The notes: a model not told the origin generated them from the sequence alone. DNA of 64,000 nt from Streptomyces sp. 15-116A (GCF_025290915.1 NZ_JAOCQE010000001.1:1-64000); one strand, 5' to 3'; positions 52,728-61,483 are shown, numbered from the stretch's first letter. Made by a program: numbers and translations.

Positions 52728-53485
52728 TGGCCACGGCAATATCCCTCGGGCCGGCTCCCGAGCGCCGTGCCCGCCTGACCCGACGAGTACGGCTATTGGT
52801 CAGCGCCACCATCGTCTACAACGTCATTGAGGCGATCGTCGCGATCACTGCGGGCAGCCTTGCCTCCTCGACGGCCCTGATCGGCTTCGGGCTTGACTCC
52901 GTCGTCGAGGTCTCCTCCGCCGCGGCCGTCGCCTGGCAATTCTCCGCCGCCGACCACACCGTGCGCGAGGCACGCGAGAAGACCGCGCTGCGCATCATCG
53001 CCGTCTCCTTCTTCGCGCTCGCCGCCTATGTCACCGTTGATTCCGTTCGAGCCCTCACCGGCACGGGTGAGGCCGAGCATTCCACGCCCGGTATCGTGCT
53101 CGCCGCTCTCTCGCTGATCATCATGCCGTTCCTCTCCAGCGCCCAGCGCCGCGCCGGACGCGAACTGGGGCCGGCCTCAGCCGTCGCCGACTCGAAGCAG
53201 ACTCTGCTGTGCACGTATCTCTCGGGCGTTCTGCTGACCGGGTTGCTCGCCAACTCCCTGCTCGGATGGTCCTGGGCGGACCCGATCGCGGCTCTCGTCA
53301 TCGCCGCCGTAGCGGTCAAGGAAGGCCGGGAGGCGTGGCGTGGAGACGACTGCTGCGCGGTTCCGGCCGGCGCTCTTCCAAAGGCGGGTCCTGACGGGGC
53401 TGCCATACGCACGACGCCTGATGGGTGCGGCTGCGGTCCGGGCTACGCCTGCTGCGGAACTCAGGAGGAGGCGAGCGGCGGATGA
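52727..53485 (+). CDS. CDF metal efflux protein, module 3
   Basis: 252 residues, six spans, FGLDSVVEV and VADSKQTLLC at the metal sites, and a long cysteine-bearing tail (DCCAVP, CGCGPGYACC). Coupled to cmtR upstream and, through an ATGA overlap, to the methyltransferase-like gene downstream. Paralogues are at 820 and 8860. Confidence 0.86.
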   Translation: MATAISLGPAPERRARLTRRVRLLVSATIVYNVIEAIVAITAGSLASSTALIGFGLDSVVEVSSAAAVAWQFSAADHTVREAREKTALRIIAVSFFALAAYVTVDSVRALTGTGEAEHSTPGIVLAALSLIIMPFLSSAQRRAGRELGPASAVADSKQTLLCTYLSGVLLTGLLANSLLGWSWADPIAALVIAAVAVKEGREAWRGDDCCAVPAGALPKAGPDGAAIRTTPDGCGCGPGYACCGTQEEASGG

Positions 53486-54096
53486 CCGGTTGGGCGTGGG
53501 CGGCACTCGGCCTGTACCTGGTATGGCTGGTGGCGGCGTTCGGCGTCCGCTCGCTGGTTCAGCGCCGCCTGACGGGCGACACCGGTTTCCGCGGCCTGTC
53601 CGGAAGTGCTGGATCAGCGGCCTGGTGGGCGGGGGTGCTCTTCGTGGTCGCGCTGCTCGGCGCCGTCGCCGCACCCCTTGCGGCCCTTGCCGGCCTGCCG
53701 GGTGTCGTCGAGGACGCTTCGGTGGTGTACGGCGTCGGCACGGCGATCACCATCGTCGGCATCCTGGGCACCCTGGTCGCGCAGAGGGCGATGGGTACTT
53801 CGTGGCGCGTCGGCGTGGACGCCGACGAGCGCACCGAACTCGTCACAAACGGGGCCTTCGCGTACGTGCGCAATCCCATCTTCACCGCGATGGCCTTCAC
53901 CGGCCTCGGACTGACCCTCATGGTGCCCAACGCTGTCGCGCTGATCGCGCTTGCGGCACTGGCCGTTGCTGTCGAACTGCAGGTGCGGGTCGTCGAGGAG
54001 CCCTACCTCCGCCGCACCCACGGCGACGCCTACGTCTCCTACGCACGGCGGAGCGGGCGCTTCGTTCCGAAGGTCGGACTCATCAACCCGAAGTGA
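53482..54096 (+). CDS. Isoprenylcysteine carboxyl methyltransferase-like membrane protein
   Basis: 204 residues, about five spans. The SAM-binding C-terminal pattern of the ICMT/PEMT group is seen in TNGAFAYVRNPIFTAMAFTGLGL and VVEEPYLRRTHGDAYVSYARRSGRFVP. Members methylate carboxyl or amino groups within membranes. Its constant place after Cys-tailed CDF genes suggests it acts in metal resistance, possibly on the pump or a lipid, but no reaction is known. The intact version of the pseudogene at 8250-8863. Confidence 0.8.
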   Translation: MTGWAWAALGLYLVWLVAAFGVRSLVQRRLTGDTGFRGLSGSAGSAAWWAGVLFVVALLGAVAAPLAALAGLPGVVEDASVVYGVGTAITIVGILGTLVAQRAMGTSWRVGVDADERTELVTNGAFAYVRNPIFTAMAFTGLGLTLMVPNAVALIALAALAVAVELQVRVVEEPYLRRTHGDAYVSYARRSGRFVPKVGLINPK

Positions 54097-54137
54097 ACGA
54101 GCAACTCCGTGCAGAGCGCCCCCGTCCCAAGCACCGA

Positions 54138-55346
54138 TCAGCGCCTGCTGGAAACCGCCGCCAACAGGCCGGCACCCAGTGATACTCCCGCCAGGACCCA
54201 GAAGAGGGCGGGATACCCGCCGAGGGCTGCCGCGAGGGCGGCGCCGGCGAAGGGGGCGAGGGCGCCGGCGATCGTGACCGGTGCGGCGAGGAGGCCGGAC
54301 AGCGTGCCGTTGTGGGTGGCGCCCCAGCGTTCGGTGATGGCGGTGGCCTGGAGCAGCGTGAGGTTTCCCCTGACCATGCCGGCGATGACGGACAGTAGGA
54401 CCAGGAGCGGGTATGGGCCAGGGGTCATCGCGAGGGACTCGGTGGTTGCGCCGCCGGCCACGATCAGGGCGACCGTGCGTGTGGTGACCGAGGTGCGGCG
54501 CACCAGGGCGGAGTAGTGAGCACGGCCGAGCGTCTGGCCTGCGCCGCCCAGCCCGAGGGCCCACGCGGCTGCCGTGGGACTCATGCCTCGCTCGGTCAGC
54601 AGTGGGACGAGTGCGATGACGACGGCGAACGTGGCGAAGCCGTTGAGAGTGAGCGCGGCTGCCAGCGTCAGGAACGGGCGGCTGCGAGCGACCGTTTTGC
54701 TGTCGCCGGCGTGTTGCTTGGTGTGGGTGGGCAGGGGCGGCCATGGGGCACGCAGCGCCAGGGCGTGTGCGGGGACGGTGACGAGCGCGAGGATCAGGGC
54801 GAGGAGTGCGTAGGTGTGTCGCCAGCTGAGGTGCTCGGCCAGCGCGGCCGTGAGAGGTGCGAAGACCGTCGAGGCCAGGCCGCCGGCCAATGTGACCACG
54901 GTGAGCGCGCGGACTCGGTCCTCGCCCCACCAGCGGGTGACTGCGGCGAAGGCGGGCTGGTAGAAGGTCGCTGCCATGGCCAGGCCCGCCAGCAGCCAGG
55001 CAGCCGTGAATACGGCCAGGTTGGGGGCGTAGGCGAGGGCGAGCACGGCGGTGACGCCGAGAATCGAGCCCACGGTCATGACCGTACGGGGACCACGGCG
55101 GTCGAGGATGCGGCCGACGGGTATGCCTGCGAGTGCAGAAACGATCAGTGCGGCTGAGAAGGCACCGGTGGTGGTGGTGGCCGACCAGCCGGTGTCGGCG
55201 GTGATCCGCGGGTTCAGGACGGGGAAGGCGTAGTAGACGATTCCCCAGCTGGTGATCTGGGTGGCGCACAGGGCGGGCAGGGCGGCGCGAGGCCGTGACC
55301 GGTCCCCTGTTCCGGTCACGGCCTCACTGGTGGGCAGGTGGGTCAT
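54138..55346 (-). CDS. MFS transporter of the arsI operon
   Basis: 402 residues, 12 spans, with GRILDRRGPRTVM after the second helix and FYQPAFAAVTRWWGEDR in the fourth/fifth region. It follows arsI by 7 bases, itself after a flavoprotein oxidase gene, so it probably exports an arsenical product. Known arsenical MFS exporters include ArsJ and ArsK; which, if any, this matches cannot be told from sequence alone. Convergent with the methyltransferase-like gene. Its N-terminal third is duplicated at 1-298. Confidence 0.8.
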   Translation of the reverse strand: MTHLPTSEAVTGTGDRSRPRAALPALCATQITSWGIVYYAFPVLNPRITADTGWSATTTTGAFSAALIVSALAGIPVGRILDRRGPRTVMTVGSILGVTAVLALAYAPNLAVFTAAWLLAGLAMAATFYQPAFAAVTRWWGEDRVRALTVVTLAGGLASTVFAPLTAALAEHLSWRHTYALLALILALVTVPAHALALRAPWPPLPTHTKQHAGDSKTVARSRPFLTLAAALTLNGFATFAVVIALVPLLTERGMSPTAAAWALGLGGAGQTLGRAHYSALVRRTSVTTRTVALIVAGGATTESLAMTPGPYPLLVLLSVIAGMVRGNLTLLQATAITERWGATHNGTLSGLLAAPVTIAGALAPFAGAALAAALGGYPALFWVLAGVSLGAGLLAAVSSRR

Positions 55347-55499
55347 CGGCGGATCAGCAGCATCCGGCGGCGTCAGCCGCTTCCTCGGCGTCGGCAGGGC
55401 CAGCGCTCTGCTTGGTCAGGGTGTCGGCGTCGCCCTTGACCACGTAGACCTCCCAGGGCTCCTGGCCGGGGCCGTGGACCCAGACCTTGTCCTGCAGGG
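55048..55499. repeat. Direct repeat, right copy
   Basis: The intact counterpart of 1-430, same orientation, containing the 5' third of the MFS gene and the 3' part of arsI. Its 22 extra bases are one A near 55255 and 21 bases near 55377, both in frame with working genes. Confidence 0.9.
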
Positions 55500-55791
55500 C
55501 GTAGCAGCAGGCCGTGTCGCTCTCCTCGGCCGTCACCAGCCCCGCTGCGCTCAGCCGGGTGGTGGCCGCGTGGACGGCTTGCGTGCTGCCGACCTCGACA
55601 CCGAGGTGGTCCATGCGGGTCGCCGCGTCCGCCTCGCCTTCGATCAGGACGAGCTTGAGCGGGGGCTCGGTGATGGCGAAGTTGGCGTAGCCGTCGCGGA
55701 GTTTGGCGGGCTCGACACCGAAGAGTTTCGTGTAGAAGGCGACGGACGCGGAGAGATCCGGTACTCGTAGGGCGAGTTGCACGCGGGACAT
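55354..55791 (-). CDS. arsI: ArsI-like C-As lyase / vicinal oxygen chelate protein
   Basis: 145 residues. The glyoxalase/VOC fold is seen in VQLALRVPDLSASVAFYTKLFG and MDHLGVEV, with metal ligands in both and in PWEVYVV. The vicinal cysteines in DTACCYALQDKVWV are the arsenical-binding pair known in ArsI, which cleaves methyl- or aryl-arsenite to inorganic As(III); related CadI proteins share the fold. The tail ends AAGCC. The start at 55791 gives the family's usual N-terminus. Between a flavoprotein oxidase and an MFS gene. Confidence 0.85.
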   Translation of the reverse strand: MSRVQLALRVPDLSASVAFYTKLFGVEPAKLRDGYANFAITEPPLKLVLIEGEADAATRMDHLGVEVGSTQAVHAATTRLSAAGLVTAEESDTACCYALQDKVWVHGPGQEPWEVYVVKGDADTLTKQSAGPADAEEAADAAGCC

Positions 55792-55820
55792 GGTGAACCT
55801 CCTGGGGACGGGTCGGTGTG

Positions 55821-57197
55821 TCAGCAGCCGCCGGAGGCGGCCGGGGCACCGACACCGATCTGCAGGGTGGCGGGGGCGGCGCAGCAACCTCCGCCTTCGC
55901 CGCTCTGCTCGGCTTCCCGCTCGTCGAACAGGCCAGCGCCGCCGCATACGCCGGTCTCCGGCAGGGTCAGCTCGACGCGTTCAGCGGCCTCGTGGTCTCC
56001 GGCGAGGGCGGCCGTAATGGAGCGGACCTGCTCGTAGCCGGTCATGGCGAGGAAGGTTGGGGCGCGGCCGTAGGACTTCATGCCGACCAGGTAGACGTCC
56101 TGCTCCGGGTGGGAGAGCTCCTTGACGCCGTGCGGGTAGACGGTGCCGCAGGAGTGGACGTTCGGGTCGATCAGCGGGGCGAGTGCGGTCGGGGCCTGGA
56201 GGCGCTCGTCGAGGCCGAGACGGAGCTCGGAGACGAAGGAGAGGTCGGGGCGGAAGCCGGTCAGGACGATGACCTCGTCGACCGGGTCCAGACGGCGGCC
56301 GTCCTCGGCGACCAGGACCAGCCGGTCGCCGTCCCGTTCGACCGCTTCCGTACGGAAACCGGTGACGGCGCTCGCGTGCCCCTTCTCCACCGCCGCCTTG
56401 GCACGCAGGCCGAGTGCGCCGCGGGCCGGGAGCTGGTCGGCCTCGCCGCCGCCGTACGTGGCCTCGCCGATGCCCCGGCGCAGGATCCAGACCGCGTGCG
56501 TGTCCGCCTCTTCCCCGGCCAGGTCGGCGAGCAAGGCGAGGGCGGTGAAGGCGGAGGCACCGGAGCCGACGACCGCCGTGCGCTTGCCGGCGTAGCGGCC
56601 TCGGACGGCCGGGTCCGTCAGGTCGGGGACGCGGTAGGTGATGTGCTCGGCCGTCTTCTTCTCGCCGAGGGCGGGGATGCCGTTTGCGCCCATCGGGCTG
56701 GGCACGGACCAGGTGCCGGAGGCGTCGATGACGGCGCGGGCGGTGATCCGCTCCTCGCCGCCGTCCGCCGTCTCAATGTGCACGGTGAAGGGCTGCTCCT
56801 CGCGGCCGGAGTCGACGATCCGGTCGCGGCCGGCGCGGGCCACGCCCGTGACGGTGGCTCCGTAGCGGACCTTGTCGCCGAGGACGTCGGCGAGCGGCTG
56901 GAGGTAGCGCTCGGCCCAGTCGCCGCCGGTCGGGTACGTCGCCCCTTCGGGGCGGACCCAGCCGGTCGGGGCGAGCAGCTTCTCGGCGGCCGGGTCGGTG
57001 ACCTCGGCCCAGGTCGAGAACAGGCGGACGTGCGCCCACTCGCGCACGGCGGTGGCAGCGGAGTGGCCGGCCTCCAGCACCAGGGGCTCGATGCCGCGCT
57101 CGACGAGGTGCGCGGCTGCGGCCAGGCCGACGGGGCCGGCGCCGATGACCACGACGGGCTGCTGGTGGTCGGTGGTGGACACGCTGGTGTTGGACAC
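55821..57197 (-). CDS. FAD/NAD(P)-dependent flavoprotein of the arsenic island
   Basis: 458 residues. FAD motif VVIGAGPVGLAAAAHL near the N-terminus, NAD(P) motif VVGSGASAFTALALL about residue 200, and a late ATG-like segment (VIVLTGFRPDL). The C-terminus is cysteine-rich (VCGGAG, GGGCCAAP), unusual for the class and suited to binding As(III). It resembles ArsO-like monooxygenases, possibly oxidising organic or inorganic arsenicals. First gene of an operon with arsI and the MFS, under a likely ArsR operator. GTG at 57197 after AGGGAG. Confidence 0.78.
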   Translation of the reverse strand: MSNTSVSTTDHQQPVVVIGAGPVGLAAAAHLVERGIEPLVLEAGHSAATAVREWAHVRLFSTWAEVTDPAAEKLLAPTGWVRPEGATYPTGGDWAERYLQPLADVLGDKVRYGATVTGVARAGRDRIVDSGREEQPFTVHIETADGGEERITARAVIDASGTWSVPSPMGANGIPALGEKKTAEHITYRVPDLTDPAVRGRYAGKRTAVVGSGASAFTALALLADLAGEEADTHAVWILRRGIGEATYGGGEADQLPARGALGLRAKAAVEKGHASAVTGFRTEAVERDGDRLVLVAEDGRRLDPVDEVIVLTGFRPDLSFVSELRLGLDERLQAPTALAPLIDPNVHSCGTVYPHGVKELSHPEQDVYLVGMKSYGRAPTFLAMTGYEQVRSITAALAGDHEAAERVELTLPETGVCGGAGLFDEREAEQSGEGGGCCAAPATLQIGVGAPAASGGC

Positions 57198-57219
57198 GGC
57201 GACGACACTCCCTTTTGCT

Positions 57220-57293
57220 TCGACATCTGTCGATCCCTTGCGAGATCAGCATGACACCTGATTCGATGGACGTCAACATAGACATTCATCGAA
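57220..57293. promoter_or_regulatory. Divergent ArsR operator region
   Basis: TTCGAT (57262-57267) and ATCGAA (57288-57293) bound a 32-base dyad containing GTCAACATAGAC. The same 32-base arrangement overlaps the arsR start at 58397-58428. A second palindrome, TCGACA-TGTCGA around TC (57220-57233), lies nearer the flavoprotein start. Together they would let one ArsR control both divergent genes. Confidence 0.7.
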
Positions 57294-57325
57294 ACCGCAG
57301 ATCTGAGTAACCCGAGGGAGTAGGC

Positions 57326-58381
57326 ATGGAACACGTCGACGTGGTGGTCATCGGTGGAGGTCAGTCCGGACTGGCCGCCGCGCACGCCCTGCGCGAGCAG
57401 GGTCTGGCACCGGTGATCCTGGAGGTGTCCGAGCAGCCGGCGGGGTCGTGGCCGCGCTACTACGACAGCCTCACCCTCTTCTCCCCCGCGGCCCGCAGCT
57501 CCCTGCCGGGTCTGCCGTTCGGCGGCGACCCGGACCGTTACCCGCACCGGGACGAGGTCGTCGCCTACCTGCTGCGTTACGCCGAACGCCTGGACGCCGA
57601 CGTCCGCACCGGCACGCGCGTGCAGGAGGTGAGCATGAGCGACGGAGCCTTCAGCCTCACCCTGGAAACCGGCGACCGTATGACGGCCCGGGGTGTCGTG
57701 GCCGCCTCCGGAACCTTCGGCCGGCCTCACCGTCCTGCTCTCCCTGGGCTGGACGACTTCACGGGCACCGTGCTACACACCGCCGAGTACAGGAGGCCAG
57801 AGCCACTAGCCGGGCAGCGGGTGGTGGTCGTCGGGGCCGGCAACTCGGCGACGCAGATCGCCGCCGAGCTGGCCGCACACGCCCGGGTGACGCTCGCGGC
57901 CCGGCATCCGGTGCGGTTCGCCCGGCAGCGCCCGCTGGGCCGGGACCTGCACTGGTGGCTGCAGCGGACAGGGCTCGACACCCTGCCGGTGGGCAGGTTC
58001 CTGCGCACGCCGCCGACACAGTTGGTGATCGACGACGGCCGCTACCGTGCCGCGGTCGCAGCCGGCGCCCCCGACCTGCGCCCGGTGTTCAGCGCGATCG
58101 ACGGCACGAAGGCGACATGGACCGACGGCGCCACCGAGGAGATCGACACGATCGTCCTGGCCACCGGCTATCGACCCGACCTCGGCTATCTGCGCCCGCT
58201 CGGCGCCCTCGACGCCGACGGCCACCCGCGCCACCGGGAGGGGCTGTCGACCACCCATCCCGGACTGGCGTACGTCGGCCTGGAATGGCAGCGCAGCCTC
58301 TCCTCGAACACCCTGCGCGGGGTCGGCAGGGACGCCGCCCGGGTCGTCCGGCGCCTCATCGCCCACCTCGGCGCCCGCTGA
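57326..58381 (+). CDS. ArsO-like flavin-dependent monooxygenase
   Basis: 351 residues. FAD motif VVVIGGGQSGLAAAHAL, NADPH motif VVVVGAGNSATQIAAEL, and LATGYRPDL near the end; also LTLFSPAARSSLPGLPF, characteristic of ArsO-type proteins. Such flavoproteins accompany ars genes and are thought to oxidise arsenicals. ATG at 57326 after GAGGGAG-like sequence. It diverges from the flavoprotein at 55821 and is followed by an arsR with an identical operator. Confidence 0.82.
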   Translation: MEHVDVVVIGGGQSGLAAAHALREQGLAPVILEVSEQPAGSWPRYYDSLTLFSPAARSSLPGLPFGGDPDRYPHRDEVVAYLLRYAERLDADVRTGTRVQEVSMSDGAFSLTLETGDRMTARGVVAASGTFGRPHRPALPGLDDFTGTVLHTAEYRRPEPLAGQRVVVVGAGNSATQIAAELAAHARVTLAARHPVRFARQRPLGRDLHWWLQRTGLDTLPVGRFLRTPPTQLVIDDGRYRAAVAAGAPDLRPVFSAIDGTKATWTDGATEEIDTIVLATGYRPDLGYLRPLGALDADGHPRHREGLSTTHPGLAYVGLEWQRSLSSNTLRGVGRDAARVVRRLIAHLGAR

Positions 58382-58396
58382 CTCTGGCCGCTCTAG

Positions 58397-58428
58397 TTCG
58401 ACGTGTGTCAACATAGACGTATGTCGAA
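58397..58428. promoter_or_regulatory. ArsR operator overlapping the arsR start codon
   Basis: TTCGAC (58397-58402) and GTCGAA (58423-58428) with GTCAACATAGAC at the same internal register as in 57262-57293. The ATG of arsR (58421) lies inside the right arm. Confidence 0.7.
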
Positions 58429-58792
58429 CGTCAGGGCACTGCCGCTTCTGGACCGATCCGAGGCCCCCGCCGCCGCGGTGGTGCCGTGCTGCCCGCCACT
58501 GAGCGAGCGCCCCTTCACCGCCGAGGAGGCCGAGCGGACCGCCCGCATGTTCAAGGCCCTCGGCGACCCGGTGCGGCTGCGGCTGTTCTCGGCCGTCGCC
58601 TCCCACGAGGGCGGCGAGGCGTGCGTGTGCGACATCTCCGACGTCGGCGTCTCCCAGCCGACCGTCTCCCACCACCTGAAGAAGCTCAAGGAAGCCGGCC
58701 TGCTCACGTCCGAGCGGCGCGGCACCTGGGTCTACTACCGGGTCGAGCCGTCGGTGCTGGCGGCGATGGGACAGCTGCTGGCCGTTCGGTAG
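58421..58792 (+). CDS. arsR: ArsR As(III) repressor
   Basis: 123 residues. Vicinal cysteines near residue 23 (VVPCCPPL) and a C-x-C (ACVCDIS) in the winged helix: the pair-plus-one arrangement known for Corynebacterium ArsR As(III) binding. Recognition helix VSQPTVSHHLKKLKEAGLL. The ATG sits within its own putative operator with no room for a leader, so the transcript may be leaderless and tightly autoregulated. It probably controls the three flavoprotein/ArsI genes around it. Confidence 0.87.
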   Translation: MSNVRALPLLDRSEAPAAAVVPCCPPLSERPFTAEEAERTARMFKALGDPVRLRLFSAVASHEGGEACVCDISDVGVSQPTVSHHLKKLKEAGLLTSERRGTWVYYRVEPSVLAAMGQLLAVR

Positions 58793-58802
58793 CGCACGCG
58801 GA

Positions 58803-59867
58803 TCACCTTTCGCTGTCGAGAAGCCCGGCGATTTCCCGCGCCGCGTCGCGGGCCGGCCGTCCGACGCCGATGAGCGTGGCGGAGGCGGGGCCCGTCCAGT
58901 CTCCGTATCCGAGGAGGTGCAGCCGCGGGTCCGCCACTGCGCGCGTGCCCTGGGTGGGGATGTGGCCGCGCGGGCCGCGCAGGCCGAGGGGGGACAGGTG
59001 TGAGAGGGCAGGTCGGAAGCCGGTGCACCAGATCACCGCGTCGGCGGGCGCGCGCGTGCCGTCGGCCCAGGCGACGCCATCGCGGTCGAGGCGGGTGAAC
59101 ATGGGCGACGCTTTGAGCCGCCCGGCGTCACGGGCCTCGCGCACGGGCGGTACGGCGACGATGTCCCCCAGCGAGGCGACGCCGCCGGTGTCAGTGCGGC
59201 CCTCGTCGAGGGCGCGGCGTCGGGCGGTGGCCGCGTCGAACAGGGCGCGGCCGTCGATGTCGTCGGCGAGGTACCGGGGCGGACGCTGGGTCACCCAGGT
59301 CAGTTCGGTGTCGTGGACGAGGTCGGCGGCGATCTGCGCGCCGGAGTTGCCGCCCCCGACGACGATCACGCGTTGGCCCGCGAAGTCCTGCGGTCCGCGG
59401 TAGGAGACGGTGTGCAGCTGCCTGCCCCCGAAGTCCCCGCGGCCGGGGACGGCGGGGAGGAAGGGACGCCACCACGTACCGGTCGCGCTGATCACCGCAC
59501 GGGCGTGCCACGCGCCGGACTCGGTCTCCACTCGCAGCAGCCGTCCGTCCTCGTGCACGCCGATCACCCGGACCGGTCGCTGCACGGGGAGGTCGTACCG
59601 CTTCTCGTAGTCGCTCAGGTAGTCCACCACGTGCCCGGCCTCCGGGTACTCCTGACCCGGCTGCGGTGGCATGAGGCACCCCGGGAGCGAGGAGAAGGCG
59701 GCCGGGGAGAACAGGTGGAGCGAGTCCCAGGTGTGCTGCCAGGCACCGCCCGGGGTGGCCTGGGCGTCGAGGACGACGAAGTCCAGGCCCTGGCGGCGCA
59801 GGTGGTAGCCGGCGGCGAGCCCTGCCTGGCCGCCGCCGATCACCACTACGTCGGTGTGCTGTGTCAT
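58803..59867 (-). CDS. Second ArsO-like flavin monooxygenase
   Basis: 354 residues. VVVIGGGQAGLAAGYHL (FAD), VIVVGGGNSGAQIAADL (NADPH), SLHLFSPAAFSSLPG (the ArsO-type segment) and VIWCTGFRPAL. Distinct from the copy at 57326. It is the last gene of the arsR-acr3-DUF2180 operon, its start overlapping DUF2180 by 4 bases; ATG at 59867. Confidence 0.82.
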   Translation of the reverse strand: MTQHTDVVVIGGGQAGLAAGYHLRRQGLDFVVLDAQATPGGAWQHTWDSLHLFSPAAFSSLPGCLMPPQPGQEYPEAGHVVDYLSDYEKRYDLPVQRPVRVIGVHEDGRLLRVETESGAWHARAVISATGTWWRPFLPAVPGRGDFGGRQLHTVSYRGPQDFAGQRVIVVGGGNSGAQIAADLVHDTELTWVTQRPPRYLADDIDGRALFDAATARRRALDEGRTDTGGVASLGDIVAVPPVREARDAGRLKASPMFTRLDRDGVAWADGTRAPADAVIWCTGFRPALSHLSPLGLRGPRGHIPTQGTRAVADPRLHLLGYGDWTGPASATLIGVGRPARDAAREIAGLLDSER

Positions 59868-60067
59868 GCCGCCTGTGCCGCCGCACACGTGGTGCACCGG
59901 ATGGTGCGCGCCGCCGTGACCTCAGCGGGTCGTCCGAGGAGGGGTCCTCCCCGCACGCCGCGCGGGGTGACGCGCGTGTGCTCGTGGCAGACGGCGGCTC
60001 CGCAGCCGTGGCAGACGCCGACGGCCGTGCTGGTCGTTCCCTGTGCGCGGCAGTCCAGGCAGTGCAT
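59864..60067 (-). CDS. DUF2180-like zinc-binding small protein
   Basis: 67 residues. Cysteine pairs in MHCLDCRAQG, VCHGCGAAVCHEH and IRCTTC suggest two zinc sites. The layout matches DUF2180, which has no defined role. It overlaps acr3 before it and the monooxygenase after it, so it is part of the arsenic operon; its thiols could bind As(III). Confidence 0.78.
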   Translation of the reverse strand: MHCLDCRAQGTTSTAVGVCHGCGAAVCHEHTRVTPRGVRGGPLLGRPAEVTAARTIRCTTCAAAQAA

Positions 60068-61176
60068 CAGTGGCCCCTGCCCTCAGTGGTCAGAGCGGAC
60101 GGGGCGAACTTCTTGCGCCAGGCCAGGGACACGTAGACGAGGCCGATCAGTACGGGCACCTCGATGAGCGGTCCCACGACGCCGGAGAGGGCCTGGCCGG
60201 AGGTGACGCCGAAGGTGGCGATGGCGACGGCGATGGCCAGCTCGAAATTGTTGCCCGCGGCGGTGAAGGCGAGGGTGGCCGTGCGGTCGTAGGCGAGACC
60301 GATCGCCTTGCCCAGCAGGAAGGTCCCGGCCCACATCACGGCGAAGTACACCAGCAGCGGCAGCGCGATGCGGGCGACGTCGAAGGGCTGCGAGGTGATG
60401 GTCCTGCCCTGCAGGGCGAAGAGGATGACGATCGTGAACAGCAGGCCGTAGAGCGCCCACGGGCCGATCTTCGGCAGGAACTTGGACTCGTACTTCTCTC
60501 GGCCGAGCTTCTTCTCGCCGATGCGGCGGGTGAGGAACCCGGCGAGCAGTGGGACGCCGAGGAAGATGACGACGTTGAGGGCGATCTTCCACATGGAGAT
60601 GTCCAGGTGCTCGCCGTCGCCGAGGCCCAGCCAGCCGGGCAGCAGGTCGAGGTAGAACCAGCCGAGCAGGCCGAACGCCAGGACCTGGAAGACCGAGTTC
60701 AGCGCGACGAGTACGGCCGCGGCCTCACGGTCGCCGCAGGCGAGGTCGTTCCAGATGATGACCATCGCGATGCAGCGGGCGAGCCCGACGATGATCAGGC
60801 CGGTGCGGTACTCGGGCAGGTCCGGCAGGAAGATCCACGCGAGCGCGAACATCACCGCCGGTCCGACGATCCAGTTGATCACCAGCGACGAGGCCATGAG
60901 CCTGCGGTCGCCTGTGACGGCGTCGAGCTTGTCGTAACGGACCTTGGCCAGGACCGGATACATCATGATCAGCAGGCCGATGGCGATCGGCAGGGAGATG
61001 CCGCCGATCTCGACCTTGGCGAGGGCGTCGTTCAGGCCCGGGATGGCTCGGCCCAGGCCGAGGCCGACGGCCATGGCGATGAGGATCCAGACGGCGAGGA
61101 AGCGGTCGAGCGTCGACAGCTTCGCGACGACGGAGGACTCCTCGGTGGTCGTCGCGGGCGCTTCGGTGCGGGTCAC
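60067..61176 (-). CDS. acr3: ACR3-type arsenite efflux permease
   Basis: 369 residues, ten spans. GLARCIAMVIIWNDLACGD holds the essential ACR3 cysteine, and AAGNNFELAIAVAIA the conserved glutamate. It exports As(OH)3 using the proton gradient. The GTG at 61176 overlaps the arsR stop, and its own stop overlaps DUF2180. Divergent from arsC. Confidence 0.92.
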   Translation of the reverse strand: MTRTEAPATTTEESSVVAKLSTLDRFLAVWILIAMAVGLGLGRAIPGLNDALAKVEIGGISLPIAIGLLIMMYPVLAKVRYDKLDAVTGDRRLMASSLVINWIVGPAVMFALAWIFLPDLPEYRTGLIIVGLARCIAMVIIWNDLACGDREAAAVLVALNSVFQVLAFGLLGWFYLDLLPGWLGLGDGEHLDISMWKIALNVVIFLGVPLLAGFLTRRIGEKKLGREKYESKFLPKIGPWALYGLLFTIVILFALQGRTITSQPFDVARIALPLLVYFAVMWAGTFLLGKAIGLAYDRTATLAFTAAGNNFELAIAVAIATFGVTSGQALSGVVGPLIEVPVLIGLVYVSLAWRKKFAPSALTTEGRGH

Positions 61177-61481
61177 GGACAGGCCCTCTTGTTCTCGGCG
61201 GCGGTGCGGGCGGACTCGGCCAGGTCGGCGAACTGGCCGGCGAGCGAGGCGATGACGTCCGGGCGGACCTTGTAGTACGTGTAACGGCCGCACGGCTCCG
61301 TCTCGACGACACCGGCCTCGCGCAGCACTCTCAAGTGGTTGGAGAGGTTGGTCTGCCGGGCACCCGTCTCCTCCACGAGGTGGGTGGTGCACAGCGTCTC
61401 TTTGGCGAGCAGGGTCACGATCTGCAACCTGAGCGGGTCCGCCAGAACCCGGATCAGGTCAGTGTCGACTGACGTCATCAT
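61173..61481 (-). CDS. arsR: ArsR repressor of the acr3/arsC region
   Basis: 102 residues. VLADPLRLQIVTLL, then LCTTHLVEETGARQTNLSNHLRVLREAGVV (winged helix), then PCGRYTYYKV. Cysteines occur at LC, PC and the C-terminus (RACP), not in the C-x-C pattern of the other arsR. A perfect dyad ACTGAT-N8-ATCAGT lies directly upstream. Regulates acr3 and probably the divergent arsC. Confidence 0.87.
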   Translation of the reverse strand: MMTSVDTDLIRVLADPLRLQIVTLLAKETLCTTHLVEETGARQTNLSNHLRVLREAGVVETEPCGRYTYYKVRPDVIASLAGQFADLAESARTAAENKRACP

Positions 61482-61483
61482 GT

